A stretch of 64,000 nucleotides of DNA from an uncultured Winogradskyella sp. (GTDB lineage: Bacteria > Bacteroidota > Bacteroidia > Flavobacteriales > Flavobacteriaceae): positions 372,001 through 436,000 of the forward strand of contig NZ_CANLYI010000001.1 of assembly GCF_947495255.1 (NCBI RefSeq). The letters run 5' to 3'. Below, piece by piece: positions 23,790-32,864 of the stretch (the stretch's first letter is position 1; every line of letters starts with the position of its first letter). Below the pieces are notes generated by a model. The model saw only the letters and a program-made list of their open reading frames with translations, was not told the origin of the DNA and made no database searches. Both the position numbers and the translations under genes were made by a program.

Positions 23790-24397
23790 TCTTCAATTTT
23801 TTTAACTTCAGACGCTTCAATTTTTAAAGCTGTGTAATCTAATTTCCAACCTATAGTTTCTACTAAATTCTCTATAAGATGAATAGCCTCTAAAGCTTCT
23901 TGTTTTGCAATAATATACAAACCACTTTCCGGAATTTTATCCATAATATGTGCCTTTGCCTTACTATGGAGCTCTGTTAAATCTGAAGCTTCAAATTTAT
24001 TAAACATACCATCTTGCTTATCGTAATAATTGATATCACTTTCTATAGACAACACTTCTGGTTGCGGAAAATGTGTTAAATTAACGGTTTTTGTTTTTGG
24101 GTTTGAAACCATTTGCACTTTCCCCAAATCAAAACCTACATGTGCTTTAGCATTAATAATCACTAATGCTTTTTTTCGACTAGAAATAAGTTTTAAAAAT
24201 TTCTCTTTAACGTCTTCGTAATGATAAATTTCAGCGAAATCACCTTCTACGGTTACAAATTTACAGACACGTTTTATTTTATCCAATATTAAAATAGATT
24301 GTTCGTTAGTTACTTTTTTAGTCTTCCACTGCTTATAAATAGTTACAATACCTAAAGTGACAAGGATACTAATGATGATTATAAAAAAGGTTTCCAT
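23786..24397 (-). CDS. DUF4230 membrane-anchored protein
   Basis: 203 aa. One N-terminal membrane segment (~3-20), then a DUF4230 domain (~45-190) with VEGDFAEIYHYED, KKALVIINAKAHVGFDLGKV and LSIESDINYYDKQDGMFN. The family is common in Bacteroidetes and Firmicutes and has no assigned function. First gene of the DUF4230-GNAT-MmcQ cluster. The 102-bp gap upstream has a TGTGACA/TGTCACA inverted repeat at 24425-24453. Confidence 0.85.
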   Translation of the reverse strand: METFFIIIISILVTLGIVTIYKQWKTKKVTNEQSILILDKIKRVCKFVTVEGDFAEIYHYEDVKEKFLKLISSRKKALVIINAKAHVGFDLGKVQMVSNPKTKTVNLTHFPQPEVLSIESDINYYDKQDGMFNKFEASDLTELHSKAKAHIMDKIPESGLYIIAKQEALEAIHLIENLVETIGWKLDYTALKIEASEVKKIEE

Positions 24398-24499
24398 TTA
24401 AATTATTTTATTCTACTTATATATTGTGACACTGCGCTCTTTTTATTGTCACATCTTAACTATTAGTTAGATAAATTATTAACCAAAATAGTGAAATAT

Positions 24500-24850
24500 T
24501 TAATTTCCCAATTTCTCTAAGTGTGTATTTTTAAAATTATCTAAATACTTAAATCCATAACCAAAAACTCTATCGATAGAAGCATGAGAAAACAAAATAA
24601 CACCTGTTAGTTTTAACAGTTCTATTTCAAAATATATGCCAAGAAAATACACAAGTATTGCTATGCCTTTATGATGAAAAAAATTATACGCTATTCCTCC
24701 TATTTTAGCATTTACTAAGTAACCTAGCGCACCAACATCTGGCAATAGTAGTAAGCCAAAAAACCACCACCAACTTAACCTTAATAAACTAAAAAGGTAA
24801 ACACCTAGAGCAAACATCATTAGTTCTTCAAGCTTTAAAAGAGTTTTCAT
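24500..24850 (-). CDS. DUF4260 integral membrane protein
   Basis: 116 aa, four hydrophobic segments, with the DUF4260 signatures LPDVGALGYLVNAKIGGIAYNFFHHK and HASIDRVFGYGFKY split along the chain (family members are about 115 aa). Histidines and Asp face the membrane helices, but no activity is known. It sits 7 bp downstream of a cyclase-family gene in the same direction. Confidence 0.88.
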   Translation of the reverse strand: MKTLLKLEELMMFALGVYLFSLLRLSWWWFFGLLLLPDVGALGYLVNAKIGGIAYNFFHHKGIAILVYFLGIYFEIELLKLTGVILFSHASIDRVFGYGFKYLDNFKNTHLEKLGN

Positions 24851-24857
24851 GCCTTTA

Positions 24858-25607
24858 TTAATTCAGAATTTTATATAAAATAGGTTTACTAGGACTCGCG
24901 TCATTTTCAAATGGTGCAATTTGAAGATTAAGCATATAACAACCGTCTTCAAATTTATTAGACACATAGATAAACTCGGTAATTGTAGCGTCTAAACGTA
25001 ATTTACCTTTAGTATTCCAAAAGGCATTATGCGCTAATAATTCGCCTCCATCTTGCTCTTTATCTACACTCGGCAAATCTATTAATAAGTGCTTTACTCC
25101 TTTTGCTTTTAAAAATTCTGCTGCCTCTTCTAATAAATAAGTAGGATTAGTGTTAGAGTATTGTTTAGACAATTTCTCTCTTGTATTTGGCATGGTTCTA
25201 ATCACAACAGCTTCTCGCTTTTTATTTCCTAAAGCAAATTGTAATTGTTTTTTAGAAATGACATAATCATCACCTAACTTTTCTGGTGCTACGGTAATCA
25301 CTTCTGCTAAAAAGAAAAACTGAGTTAAATGCTTATTTATAGAATAGACTTTTTCTGTAATATGGCCAACAGTTTCCGTGTGTGTACCATGCGAATGTGG
25401 ATTAAAGCTAATAGTATTAAAATTCACTACTGCTCCATTCGCTACACTGACTATTTCACCATCTATAACTTCTGGCTCAATTTTAGGAGGACCAATATAC
25501 CATGCATTTACATTAGATGAGTCGCCTTTAATAGGCATTGAAATATCTAATGGTTGCAATAAATCTATTTTTAATTTTCTTGAATTGTATTGTATGGTTG
25601 CTATCAA
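24858..25607 (-). CDS. Cyclase-family (kynurenine-formamidase-like) metal hydrolase
   Basis: 249 aa, cyclase fold. The metal-binding motif HSHGTHTE (residues ~71-78) matches the HxGTHxD/E signature; further conserved pieces are VVIRTMPN, LIDLPSVDKEQD, and HNAFW. Such enzymes hydrolyse amides or act in tryptophan catabolism, but no kyn genes flank it, so substrate is open. It starts 2 bp after hemW and precedes DUF4260. Confidence 0.82.
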   Translation of the reverse strand: MIATIQYNSRKLKIDLLQPLDISMPIKGDSSNVNAWYIGPPKIEPEVIDGEIVSVANGAVVNFNTISFNPHSHGTHTETVGHITEKVYSINKHLTQFFFLAEVITVAPEKLGDDYVISKKQLQFALGNKKREAVVIRTMPNTREKLSKQYSNTNPTYLLEEAAEFLKAKGVKHLLIDLPSVDKEQDGGELLAHNAFWNTKGKLRLDATITEFIYVSNKFEDGCYMLNLQIAPFENDASPSKPILYKILN

Positions 25608-25609
25608 AT

Positions 25610-26737
25610 TTAATTAATTTTAAAAAGTTCGCTCGCAATACCATCACATAAAAATTGTCCTTTTTTTGTGACACGTAAATGCGCTTTATCAATATACAAT
25701 AATTGTTGATTTATAAAAACTTCTGCTTGTTCAATTAAGTAATCTTTATAGTCTAAACCAAAGTCATTTTCTACTTTTTTAATAGAAACTCCCCAAATGG
25801 TGCGCAAACCTGTCATTACATATTCGTTGTATTGATCAGTTTCTGTTAAGGTTTCAATCTCTATTGGCAATTCATTTCGTTCAATAGATTTAATGTATTT
25901 TGAATTATTCTTTACATTCCAGCCACGTTGTTTTCCGTTAAAAGAATGTGCTGAAGGCCCAATGCCTAAATAAGATTTCCCTTGCCAATAAGCAGAATTA
26001 TTTTTACTAAAATAACCATCTTTTCCGAAGTTAGACAGCTCATAATGAACAAAGGCTGAAGCTTCAAGTTTATCCTTCAGCAAATGAAATTGTTCATGTG
26101 CTTGCTCATCATTAACGTTGTCTATCTCTCCTTTTTTTATGAATGATGCCAAAGCTGTTTTGGGTTCAACCGTTAAGGCATAACTAGAAATATGAGGCAC
26201 GTTAAAACTCAGAGCCATTTCAATATTCTTTAACCATTGCTCATTTGAAGCACCTGGAATACCATAAATTAAGTCTAATGAAATATTGTTAAAATGCTTT
26301 GTGGCTTCTTCTAAACACGCTTTTGCTTCATTTGCATTGTGTGCACGATTCATAAGTTTTAAATCATCTTCAAAAAAAGATTGAATACCAATAGATAAGC
26401 GATTGATTCTACTTTTTGATAATTTGACAATTCTATCTTTAGATAAATCATCAGGATTGGCTTCTAGTGTAATTTCTGGGTCTTCAGAGACTTGATAATA
26501 TTTATAAACCGCATCTATAATAAATTGCAACTCATCATTAGTTAATAAACTTGGAGTTCCTCCTCCAAAATAGATGGTTTCTACTGTTGTGTTTTTAAAC
26601 TCTTCTTTTCTAAGTCCTAACTCTTTGGTTAATGCATTAACAAGTTCATCCTTTTTCTTCAAAGAGGTTGAAAAATGAAAATCGCAATAATGACATGCCT
26701 GCTTGCAGAATGGTATATGTATGTAAATGCCTGCCAT
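25610..26737 (-). CDS. hemW: Radical SAM haem chaperone HemW
   Basis: 375 aa. The radical SAM cluster motif near the N-terminus is CKQACHYCDF (Cx3Cx2C). YFGGGTPSLL (SAM binding), NPDDLSKDRI, RLSIGIQSF, GIPGASNEQW and the C-terminal HemN-like domain follow. The length and the lack of the N-terminal extension of HemN fit HemW, which inserts haem into proteins rather than oxidising coproporphyrinogen. Two genes upstream is ruvC. Haem proteins such as H-NOX lie nearby, but no functional link is shown. Confidence 0.9.
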   Translation of the reverse strand: MAGIYIHIPFCKQACHYCDFHFSTSLKKKDELVNALTKELGLRKEEFKNTTVETIYFGGGTPSLLTNDELQFIIDAVYKYYQVSEDPEITLEANPDDLSKDRIVKLSKSRINRLSIGIQSFFEDDLKLMNRAHNANEAKACLEEATKHFNNISLDLIYGIPGASNEQWLKNIEMALSFNVPHISSYALTVEPKTALASFIKKGEIDNVNDEQAHEQFHLLKDKLEASAFVHYELSNFGKDGYFSKNNSAYWQGKSYLGIGPSAHSFNGKQRGWNVKNNSKYIKSIERNELPIEIETLTETDQYNEYVMTGLRTIWGVSIKKVENDFGLDYKDYLIEQAEVFINQQLLYIDKAHLRVTKKGQFLCDGIASELFKIN

Positions 26738-26763
26738 TTAGTTTTTAATATTCAATTTGATAT

Positions 26764-27132
26764 TTATTGTTCTTCAAACAAATCATATAAAGTAGCAATT
26801 CTTAAATCGCAATACAATTTCATAAACTGATAATTCAGCATATCAAACTGACTTCCATAAATTTCTCGTCTTGTTTCCCAAGATTCATACGCTGGGAATT
26901 TTAGTTTAAACTGTTCTTCCACAAAACTTTCCCAGAGTTTCTCTGATACTTTAAAAGTTGAAATAAATGTAGAATCGTTTTGGTTAATCTTAATTAATTC
27001 TACGACTAGCGAATCTTTAATCTTTTGAGATTGATACCAATTTTGGTGCGCAATATCATTGGCTTCAACTTGTCCTTGACTAAAAACTATAAAGGATTGA
27101 AAAAAAACAAAAACTAGTAAGATATATTTCAT
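26764..27132 (-). CDS. Small exported protein of unknown function
   Basis: 122 aa. Signal peptide MKYILLVFVFFQSFIVFSQ, then a helical mature region with WYQSQKIKDSLVVELIK and a C-terminal cluster YQFMKLYCDLRIATLYDL. The helical pattern with W and one Cys is like lysozyme-inhibitor LprI proteins, but not enough to assign it. It lies between ruvC and hemW in the same direction. Confidence 0.7.
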   Translation of the reverse strand: MKYILLVFVFFQSFIVFSQGQVEANDIAHQNWYQSQKIKDSLVVELIKINQNDSTFISTFKVSEKLWESFVEEQFKLKFPAYESWETRREIYGSQFDMLNYQFMKLYCDLRIATLYDLFEEQ

Positions 27133-27169
27133 GTATTGTTTTTTACTGAATATTGTGACTGCAAACGGT

Positions 27170-27724
27170 CTACTTCTTTACACGTCCTTCATTCTGCTTC
27201 ACAAAAGCTGCCCAACCAGAATAACTTTTCCCAACTTCAACTCTGCCTTCATTATAAAAATGACAAACTGCAGCTGCTAATCCATCCATAGAATCTAGAT
27301 TTTTAGGAATTGTTTTAAGACCTAACATGCTTTGTAACATTTTAGCGACTTGCTCCTTGCTGGCATTTCCGTTTCCGGTAATTGCCATTTTAATTTTTTT
27401 AGGTGCATATTCTGTAATAGGAACTTCGCGAGACAAACCTGCTGCCATCGCAACACCTTGCGCTCTTCCTAACTTAAGCATACTTTGTACGTTTTTCCCA
27501 AAAAATGGTGCTTCAATCGCAATTTCATCTGGATGATAAGTATCAATAAGCTCTACAGTACGCTCAAAAATCAGTTTCAGTTTTAAATAATGATCATCGT
27601 ATTTTTTTAGCATAAGCTCATTGAGCTGCAAAAACTCCATCTTTTTACCCACAACTTTTATGAGTCCAAAGCCCATAATCGTTGTTCCTGGATCAATACC
27701 TAAAATAATTTTTTCCTTACTCAT
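27170..27724 (-). CDS. ruvC: Holliday junction endonuclease RuvC
   Basis: 184 aa. It starts with the catalytic segment ILGIDPGTTIMGFG (Asp), then IEAPFFGKN (Glu), and the C-terminal D-x-D region LDSMDGLAAAVCHFY. Length is normal. It resolves recombination intermediates with RuvAB. The last ~18 residues (WAAFVKQNEGRVKK) are a usual basic tail in flavobacteria. Confidence 0.95.
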   Translation of the reverse strand: MSKEKIILGIDPGTTIMGFGLIKVVGKKMEFLQLNELMLKKYDDHYLKLKLIFERTVELIDTYHPDEIAIEAPFFGKNVQSMLKLGRAQGVAMAAGLSREVPITEYAPKKIKMAITGNGNASKEQVAKMLQSMLGLKTIPKNLDSMDGLAAAVCHFYNEGRVEVGKSYSGWAAFVKQNEGRVKK

Positions 27725-27736
27725 GTATACTATTGG

Positions 27737-28375
27737 TTAATCGCAAAATTGACAACCGCTTAGTGAAACTGCCAAACCAAAGGTAAGGTTAAAAACACTA
27801 CCATTAAAAGCGCCTAAACCTGTTAGAGCAGGATTATAATTATCTAAAGACGTTACACCATATATATAAGCAACATCTGTAAAAACAGATACTTTTTCGT
27901 TAATAGCATAATGAACTTCTAAGCCAGCAAGTAGATTTAAAAACGTTTGTTTATTATCTCTTAAAGTGCCTAAGGGTTTAGCGAAAGTAATTCCTGGTCC
28001 TGCGTGTAATACAGTACGAAATCGTGTTGGCAAAAAACCAATATAATTAGATGGATCAAACACAAATTGTGCGTTGATTCTAGAATAATTAATTTTAAAT
28101 TCTGGTGTGTCTTTATGGTTTTTAAAACGATTAAATCCGAAATCTAATTTTACGCCATATTGTGTTTTAAACATGTGTTGAATCCCTAGATTTATCGTCG
28201 GAAAATTTACAGATTGCGCATAAGAACCTGTTACAAATCCATCTGTTGTTGGGTAATTAACACCAACCGCAAAAAGTGCTTTCCACTTTGCAGTATCTCT
28301 TAATTGCGCCTCACTATTAAACGTTATAAAAACGATGATAAAAAAGAAAAGGTATTGTTTAAAATTGTATCTCAT
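27737..28375 (-). CDS. Predicted outer-membrane beta-barrel protein
   Basis: 212 aa from the start at 28375 (MRYNFKQYLFFF, a good signal peptide ending NSEAQ). An earlier in-frame ATG at 28435 would overlap the divergent gene and precede the signal, so I reject it. The mature part has alternating strands (GIQHMFKTQYGVKLDFGFNR, VLHAGPGITF, LLAGLEVHYAI, FNLTFGLAVSL), like an 8-stranded barrel, ending with an odd CQFCD. Function unknown. Confidence 0.75.
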   Translation of the reverse strand: MRYNFKQYLFFFIIVFITFNSEAQLRDTAKWKALFAVGVNYPTTDGFVTGSYAQSVNFPTINLGIQHMFKTQYGVKLDFGFNRFKNHKDTPEFKINYSRINAQFVFDPSNYIGFLPTRFRTVLHAGPGITFAKPLGTLRDNKQTFLNLLAGLEVHYAINEKVSVFTDVAYIYGVTSLDNYNPALTGLGAFNGSVFNLTFGLAVSLSGCQFCD

Positions 28376-28402
28376 CTCTAAGTTTTTGATTTTATTTGCA
28401 GT

Positions 28403-29377
28403 ATGACCGTTAATATGCATTACAAAACTAAACAATTCTTCTTTGTACTTATTAAGTTGAGCATTGTAGTTGGTGCATTTTATTTTATTTATTCTAAAAT
28501 TATTGAAAACGAAAATTTAAAATTTATCGATTTTGTTTCATTTTTAAAGAAAAACAGCAATTTTTCAGTAAAAACTATTCTTTTTTTAGTCTTTTTAAGC
28601 CTTTTTAATTGGTTTTTCGAAATTTTAAAATGGCTACAATTAGTTAAAATAATTAAACCTATTTCCATTAAATCTGCTTTAACCCAAAGTTTAGCTGCAC
28701 TCACAACTTCCTTAATTACACCAAACCGAATTGGTGATTATGGCGCAAAAGCGATGTATTACATAAAGTCATTGAGACCCAAAATTGTAATGCTTAACCT
28801 ACTTGGTAATTTTGCTCAAATGGCAATTACCACACTTCTTGGTTGTATTGGTTTTATTCTATTTACAAAACGTTATAGCATTGAAATCAATTATTACAAA
28901 CTATCACGAATTGCATTGGTTATTTTAATCATTGGCCTGTTTGTACTATTTGGCATGAAACAAAAACGATATAAAATAAAAGGGTTTTCAATTTCTGCTA
29001 TCCTTAATTTTATAAAATCGATTCCTTTAAAAACGCATTGTATCACTATATTATTGTCTCTTATTCGCTATGCTATTTTTTCATTTCAATTTTATTATCT
29101 CTTAAAAATTTTTGGAGTGGATATCAATTACAGCAATGCCATGGTGGTTATTACAAGTATGTATTTATTGGCTTCAATAATCCCAACCATTGCCATTTTT
29201 GACGTGGTTGTAAAAGGTAGTATTGCTGTATACTTATTTGGGTTTCTTGGCGTAGATGAATTAACCATTTTATCTATTACAACGTTAATGTGGTTACTCA
29301 ATTTTGTAATCCCAAGTCTTATTGGTAGTTATTTTGTCCTTAATTTTAAACTTCCTAAACCAATTACGCAATGCTAA
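28403..29377 (+). CDS. Lysylphosphatidylglycerol-synthase-TM-like integral membrane protein
   Basis: 324 aa with about 8 membrane segments, of the LPG_synthase_TM/UPF0104 family (NWFFEILKWLQLVKII, SLAALTTSLITPNRIGDYGAK, the C-terminal FLGVDELTILSITTLMWLLNFVIPSLIGS). Members lacking the C-terminal catalytic domain are thought to be lipid or glycolipid flippases. It overlaps the downstream GT2 gene by 7 bp, so the pair probably makes or moves a glycolipid. The first Met may be 28415. Confidence 0.82.
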   Translation: MTVNMHYKTKQFFFVLIKLSIVVGAFYFIYSKIIENENLKFIDFVSFLKKNSNFSVKTILFLVFLSLFNWFFEILKWLQLVKIIKPISIKSALTQSLAALTTSLITPNRIGDYGAKAMYYIKSLRPKIVMLNLLGNFAQMAITTLLGCIGFILFTKRYSIEINYYKLSRIALVILIIGLFVLFGMKQKRYKIKGFSISAILNFIKSIPLKTHCITILLSLIRYAIFSFQFYYLLKIFGVDINYSNAMVVITSMYLLASIIPTIAIFDVVVKGSIAVYLFGFLGVDELTILSITTLMWLLNFVIPSLIGSYFVLNFKLPKPITQC

Positions 29378-30522
29378 CAGTAATCATTATTTGTTTCATT
29401 CTTATTTACTTATTAGTTATAGGCTTATTGGTTTACGGATTTGACAAAGTAGAAGAATTTAAGCTTCAAGATTTACCAGCTAAGACTAAATTTTCTGTGA
29501 TTATTCCATTCAGAAACGAGGCAGGCAATCTTCCGAAGTTATTAAACGCTATGGCTAAGTTGAATTATCCTAAATCCCTATTTGAAGTGATTTTAGTAAA
29601 TGATGACTCTAACGACGATTCGGTTGCAGTAATAGAAAACACTCTAAATTCTATAGCTTTAAAAAAGAGATTCACTAGAAATAAAAACATTAAGATTATT
29701 GACAATCAAAGAATTTCAGATTCACCAAAAAAAGATGCGATTACTTCAGCTATAAAAGTGTCTAAATATAATTGGATTGTGACAACTGACGCAGATTGCA
29801 TTTCACCAAAATATTGGCTAGATTGTTTTGACGAACAAATACAAATCAGTTCAACCAACTGTATTGTTGCTCCTGTTACTTATCATGGTAAAACTTCATT
29901 TTTTAACAGATTTCAAACTTTAGATTTTTTGAGCTTACAAGGTGCAACTATTGGTAGTTTTGGTATTAAAAAACCAATACTATGCAATGGCGCAAATTTC
30001 GCTTATCTAAAATCAGAATTTAATGCCCTAGATGGTTTTAAAGGTAACGACACTATTGCAAGCGGTGACGATGTTTTTCTACTTGATAAATTCTTAAAAA
30101 AGGATGCATCAAAAGTTCGTTATTTAAAATCTAAACAAGTTATTGTAACCACCAATCCTGCGGAAAATTTTAAATCACTTATTCATCAACGCATACGTTG
30201 GGCTTCAAAAACAAGTCAATTAAATAATTGGTTCACAAAATTTATTGGCTTAGTTGTTATACTTGGCAACTTTGTTTGTGTGGCATTTATTCCTGCAATT
30301 ATATTGAATCTGATTGCTGTTAAAATCGCTATTGCTTTATTCATTATAAAGTTTTGTATCGATTTCTTACTACTTTTTAAAGCTTCTCGATTCTTTAAAC
30401 AGGAAACTTATCTGCTTTCCTTTATCATATCGAGTTTCCTTTATCCTGCCTTTAATATTGGTGTTTTCATCCTATCTTTCTTTAAATCATACCGTTGGAA
30501 AGGTAGAACATCGAAGAAATAA
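29371..30522 (+). CDS. Membrane GT2 glycosyltransferase
   Basis: 383 aa. One membrane segment at residues ~2-22. GT-A domain ~38-270 with SVIIPFRNEAGNL, LVNDDSNDDS, VTTDADCIS (DxD-like), ASGDDVFLL (GDD) and HQRIRW (QxxRW), the signature set of processive or membrane GT2 enzymes. Three C-terminal membrane segments follow (~285-310, 315-335, 345-370). It is co-transcribed with the flippase-like gene upstream. The product may be a glycolipid rather than the exopolysaccharide of the 0-11 kb region. Confidence 0.88.
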   Translation: MLTVIIICFILIYLLVIGLLVYGFDKVEEFKLQDLPAKTKFSVIIPFRNEAGNLPKLLNAMAKLNYPKSLFEVILVNDDSNDDSVAVIENTLNSIALKKRFTRNKNIKIIDNQRISDSPKKDAITSAIKVSKYNWIVTTDADCISPKYWLDCFDEQIQISSTNCIVAPVTYHGKTSFFNRFQTLDFLSLQGATIGSFGIKKPILCNGANFAYLKSEFNALDGFKGNDTIASGDDVFLLDKFLKKDASKVRYLKSKQVIVTTNPAENFKSLIHQRIRWASKTSQLNNWFTKFIGLVVILGNFVCVAFIPAIILNLIAVKIAIALFIIKFCIDFLLLFKASRFFKQETYLLSFIISSFLYPAFNIGVFILSFFKSYRWKGRTSKK

Positions 30523-30574
30523 CGTAATACTAAATATTTATAATAGTTTTACTGTAACCAAATCCTAACGTTGC

Positions 30575-31438
30575 ATGAAAAATTTATACTTATTTATTTT
30601 ACTGTGTTTAGCATTTCAGATTAATTACAGTCAAGAGAACTATACTATTAACGGAGAAAAACTTGAACTTACAACTGAAGTTGAAGGTGAATTAGATTTA
30701 CTTTGGACCGTTAATGAAGGTGAATTTAGATATTTTGTGAAGTCTAATAATAACACCATTACAGAACTAAAAAACTCTAGAGATGAAAATAAAAACTACC
30801 TTGAAGAGTATAAAACTACACTAAAAGAATTGACTAATGGAAAGGCAACGGAATCTTTAAAATTTAGATTATACGACCTAAAATCTTATGTTGATGCTTA
30901 CAATATATCTAACAACAGAGGTTACGCAAGTGCCATAAAAAAATCTAAAGTCGGATTTCGTTTGGGTCTATTTGGTGGTTTAACAAACAGTCCATTTGTA
31001 GAAAATCCGGAAAATTTAAAAGTACTTCTTATTGGTGGCGAAATTGAAATTTTTGAAGCTGACTCCTTACCTCGTCATTCTGGATTTTTACAAGGTAGAC
31101 ATACATTTGATGCCGAAGATTTTAATTACACTACTAATGAAATTGCTTTAGGTTATCGTTATAGAATTATTAATAAATCGTCCTTTTCTATTTACGGTCA
31201 GGTAAAACTAGCAGCTGTAAATATTTCTGCCTCAAATTTTGAAGATTCTAACGGAGAAAAATTTCACAAAAAAGGCACATCGTTTGATGCACCTTTTATT
31301 TTTGGAATTGGTACTGACATAAAAATTGGAAAAAATGGTTATATTACTCTAGTTTACGGCGAATTATTTGCTTTGTTTATAGATAATCAAGGTAATTTTT
31401 CAACTGATTTCTCTGTTGGCTACAAGTTTAATTTATAA
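30575..31438 (+). CDS. Exported beta-barrel-like protein of unknown function
   Basis: 287 aa. Signal peptide ends INYSQ. Residues ~25-110 contain a charged helical region with EELKNSRDE-type content (TITELKNSRDENKNYLEEYK). Residues ~125-287 are beta-rich with barrel-like strands and terminal FSVGYKFNL ending in an aromatic/Leu, as outer-membrane barrels do. It lies 52 bp after the GT2 gene, possibly the same operon. No family recognised. Confidence 0.7.
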   Translation: MKNLYLFILLCLAFQINYSQENYTINGEKLELTTEVEGELDLLWTVNEGEFRYFVKSNNNTITELKNSRDENKNYLEEYKTTLKELTNGKATESLKFRLYDLKSYVDAYNISNNRGYASAIKKSKVGFRLGLFGGLTNSPFVENPENLKVLLIGGEIEIFEADSLPRHSGFLQGRHTFDAEDFNYTTNEIALGYRYRIINKSSFSIYGQVKLAAVNISASNFEDSNGEKFHKKGTSFDAPFIFGIGTDIKIGKNGYITLVYGELFALFIDNQGNFSTDFSVGYKFNL

Positions 31439-31481
31439 CACGTGCCATATATTGTTGCAACACAACTTCTAAATTCTTTTA

Positions 31482-32219
31482 ATGTCCTTACGAAATTTCA
31501 AAACTTCTAATCCCGTTTTTAATGGTTATTTCTGGGATGACAGAAAATCGAGTTCAAAAAAAATGACCGTAACTGGCATTTTTTTTAAATCTCTTTTTGG
31601 AATTATTATCATTGCAACCATCACTTCTTATTTATGGAAACTAAGTGAAACAGGCATATCCATGCAATGGTTTACTTTAGGTGGTATGTTAGCTGCTGCA
31701 GTTGTAAGCATATTGATTTCTATTAGACAGCATTGGTCTACTTTTTTAGTACCACTTTATATGATTGCAAAAGGCTTCTTTTTAGGTGGCTTTTCGGCGT
31801 ATGCACATCGTCATTATCCGGAGTTGCCTTACCAAGCCATTGGCGTTACCATCGTTACCTTTTTTGTAATGTTGTTCTTATATCAATTTCGAATTATTGT
31901 AGTAACAAAAAAATTACGAAGTGTCGTCATCACTGCAACCGTAAGTATTATGGTCGTTTATCTCATATCTTGGATTTTGAGTTTTTTCGGTATCAAAAAT
32001 TACATTTGGGGAAACTCTTGGTTTGCCATTGCCTTTAATGTTTTAGCCGCAGTTGTGGCTTCTTTTGCCTTGTTATTAGACTTTGATTATATTGAACGTT
32101 ATAAAAACAGAGCTCCAAAATACAAGGAATGGATTGCAACTTGGGGACTTTTAGCAACGCTTATTTGGTTATATGTTGAAGTGTTACGCTTAATGCAAAA
32201 GTTTGCTTTCCGGTTTTAG
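31482..32219 (+). CDS. Bax inhibitor-1/YccA-family membrane protein
   Basis: 245 aa with seven hydrophobic segments and the Bax1-I layout: a short cytoplasmic N-terminus (NPVFNGYFWDDR), AKGFFLGGFSAYAH, FFVMLFLYQF, LDFDYIERYKNRAPKYKEW (conserved acidic loop before the last helix) and LLATLIWLYVEVLRLMQKF. Family members handle ion leak and membrane stress. It lies 43 bp after the preceding exported protein. Confidence 0.88.
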   Translation: MSLRNFKTSNPVFNGYFWDDRKSSSKKMTVTGIFFKSLFGIIIIATITSYLWKLSETGISMQWFTLGGMLAAAVVSILISIRQHWSTFLVPLYMIAKGFFLGGFSAYAHRHYPELPYQAIGVTIVTFFVMLFLYQFRIIVVTKKLRSVVITATVSIMVVYLISWILSFFGIKNYIWGNSWFAIAFNVLAAVVASFALLLDFDYIERYKNRAPKYKEWIATWGLLATLIWLYVEVLRLMQKFAFRF

Positions 32220-32271
32220 AAAATATGACACGCATTACAGATCAATACACAAAAACAAATTGTAAAACTAT

Positions 32272-32748
32272 TTAATTAATTTGAACAATTACTGGCAACT
32301 CAAAAGCTGTAGTGACTTGTTGCCCTCTTTTTATAGCAGGAAATATTTTAGGAACACTCTTTAAGCTCTGACGCAAAAGACTATCTATTTCAGGAATTTC
32401 TTTGATGGTTTCTGGATGAATCTTCATTGACTCTACTGTTAACAGTCCTTGCTTATCAATAATAATACTCAACTTTATTGTATCGAAAACATCATTGGTT
32501 ACAATAATTTTTTGTTGAGCTAAGTACGCATTAACATTTGTAATTAATGTGTTTTGAAAACAAGCTTTACTTTCTTCTTTTGCCGTTAAGGTTTCGCAAC
32601 TTGTAAAGGTAGGATAGGTATCTACTTCATTCCAATTAAAAGTCTGTAGCTCTTCCTCAAGTAAATCTTCAGGAGTGACTTTCTTCTTTTCAAAATAATT
32701 GCAAGATGTTGCAAAAAGCAAGATTAAAAGACAAACAATTCGGTTCAT
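32272..32748 (-). CDS. TonB-C-domain-like lipoprotein
   Basis: 158 aa. Lipoprotein signal with Cys at residue ~16 (LFATSC). The body resembles the TonB C-terminal domains of the BlaR1 protein at 34008: ACFQNTLITNVNAYL, LSIIIDKQGLLTVESM, SLKSVPKIFPAIKRGQQVTTAFELPVIVQI. It has no membrane helix or Pro-rich spacer, so it is not an energy transducer. It lies downstream of the BlaI/BlaR1/TPR cluster in the same direction, after a 116-bp gap with an inverted repeat. A cell-wall or sensing role is inference. Confidence 0.75.
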   Translation of the reverse strand: MNRIVCLLILLFATSCNYFEKKKVTPEDLLEEELQTFNWNEVDTYPTFTSCETLTAKEESKACFQNTLITNVNAYLAQQKIIVTNDVFDTIKLSIIIDKQGLLTVESMKIHPETIKEIPEIDSLLRQSLKSVPKIFPAIKRGQQVTTAFELPVIVQIN

Positions 32749-32755
32749 TTATAGA

Positions 32756-32819
32756 ATTCTGAAAGCGAAAAGTACGAATATTTATTGAAAAAGAAGATAG
32801 AACGCTTCGCTTTTAGAAT
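32756..32819. repeat. Imperfect inverted repeat upstream of the TonB-C lipoprotein
   Basis: Arms ATTCTGAAAGCGAA (32756-32769) and TTCGCTTTTAGAAT (32806-32819) match at 13/14 positions with a 36-bp loop. It might be a REP-like remnant or an end-of-transcript hairpin for the upstream TPR gene. Confidence 0.55.
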
Positions 32820-32864
32820 CAATAACTTAGACAGCTAAGCCTATCGGATTTAGCCAATGACCTA

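Noticed and set aside
24425..24453. TGTGACA/TGTCACA inverted repeat as a CRP-type operator
   Set aside because: The 15-bp gap between the arms does not fit the 6-bp CRP spacing. Left only as a possible hairpin.
28376..28435. Upstream ATG for the outer-membrane protein gene at 27737
   Set aside because: It would put 20 residues before a clean signal peptide and overlap the start of the divergent gene at 28403. The start at 28375 fits better.
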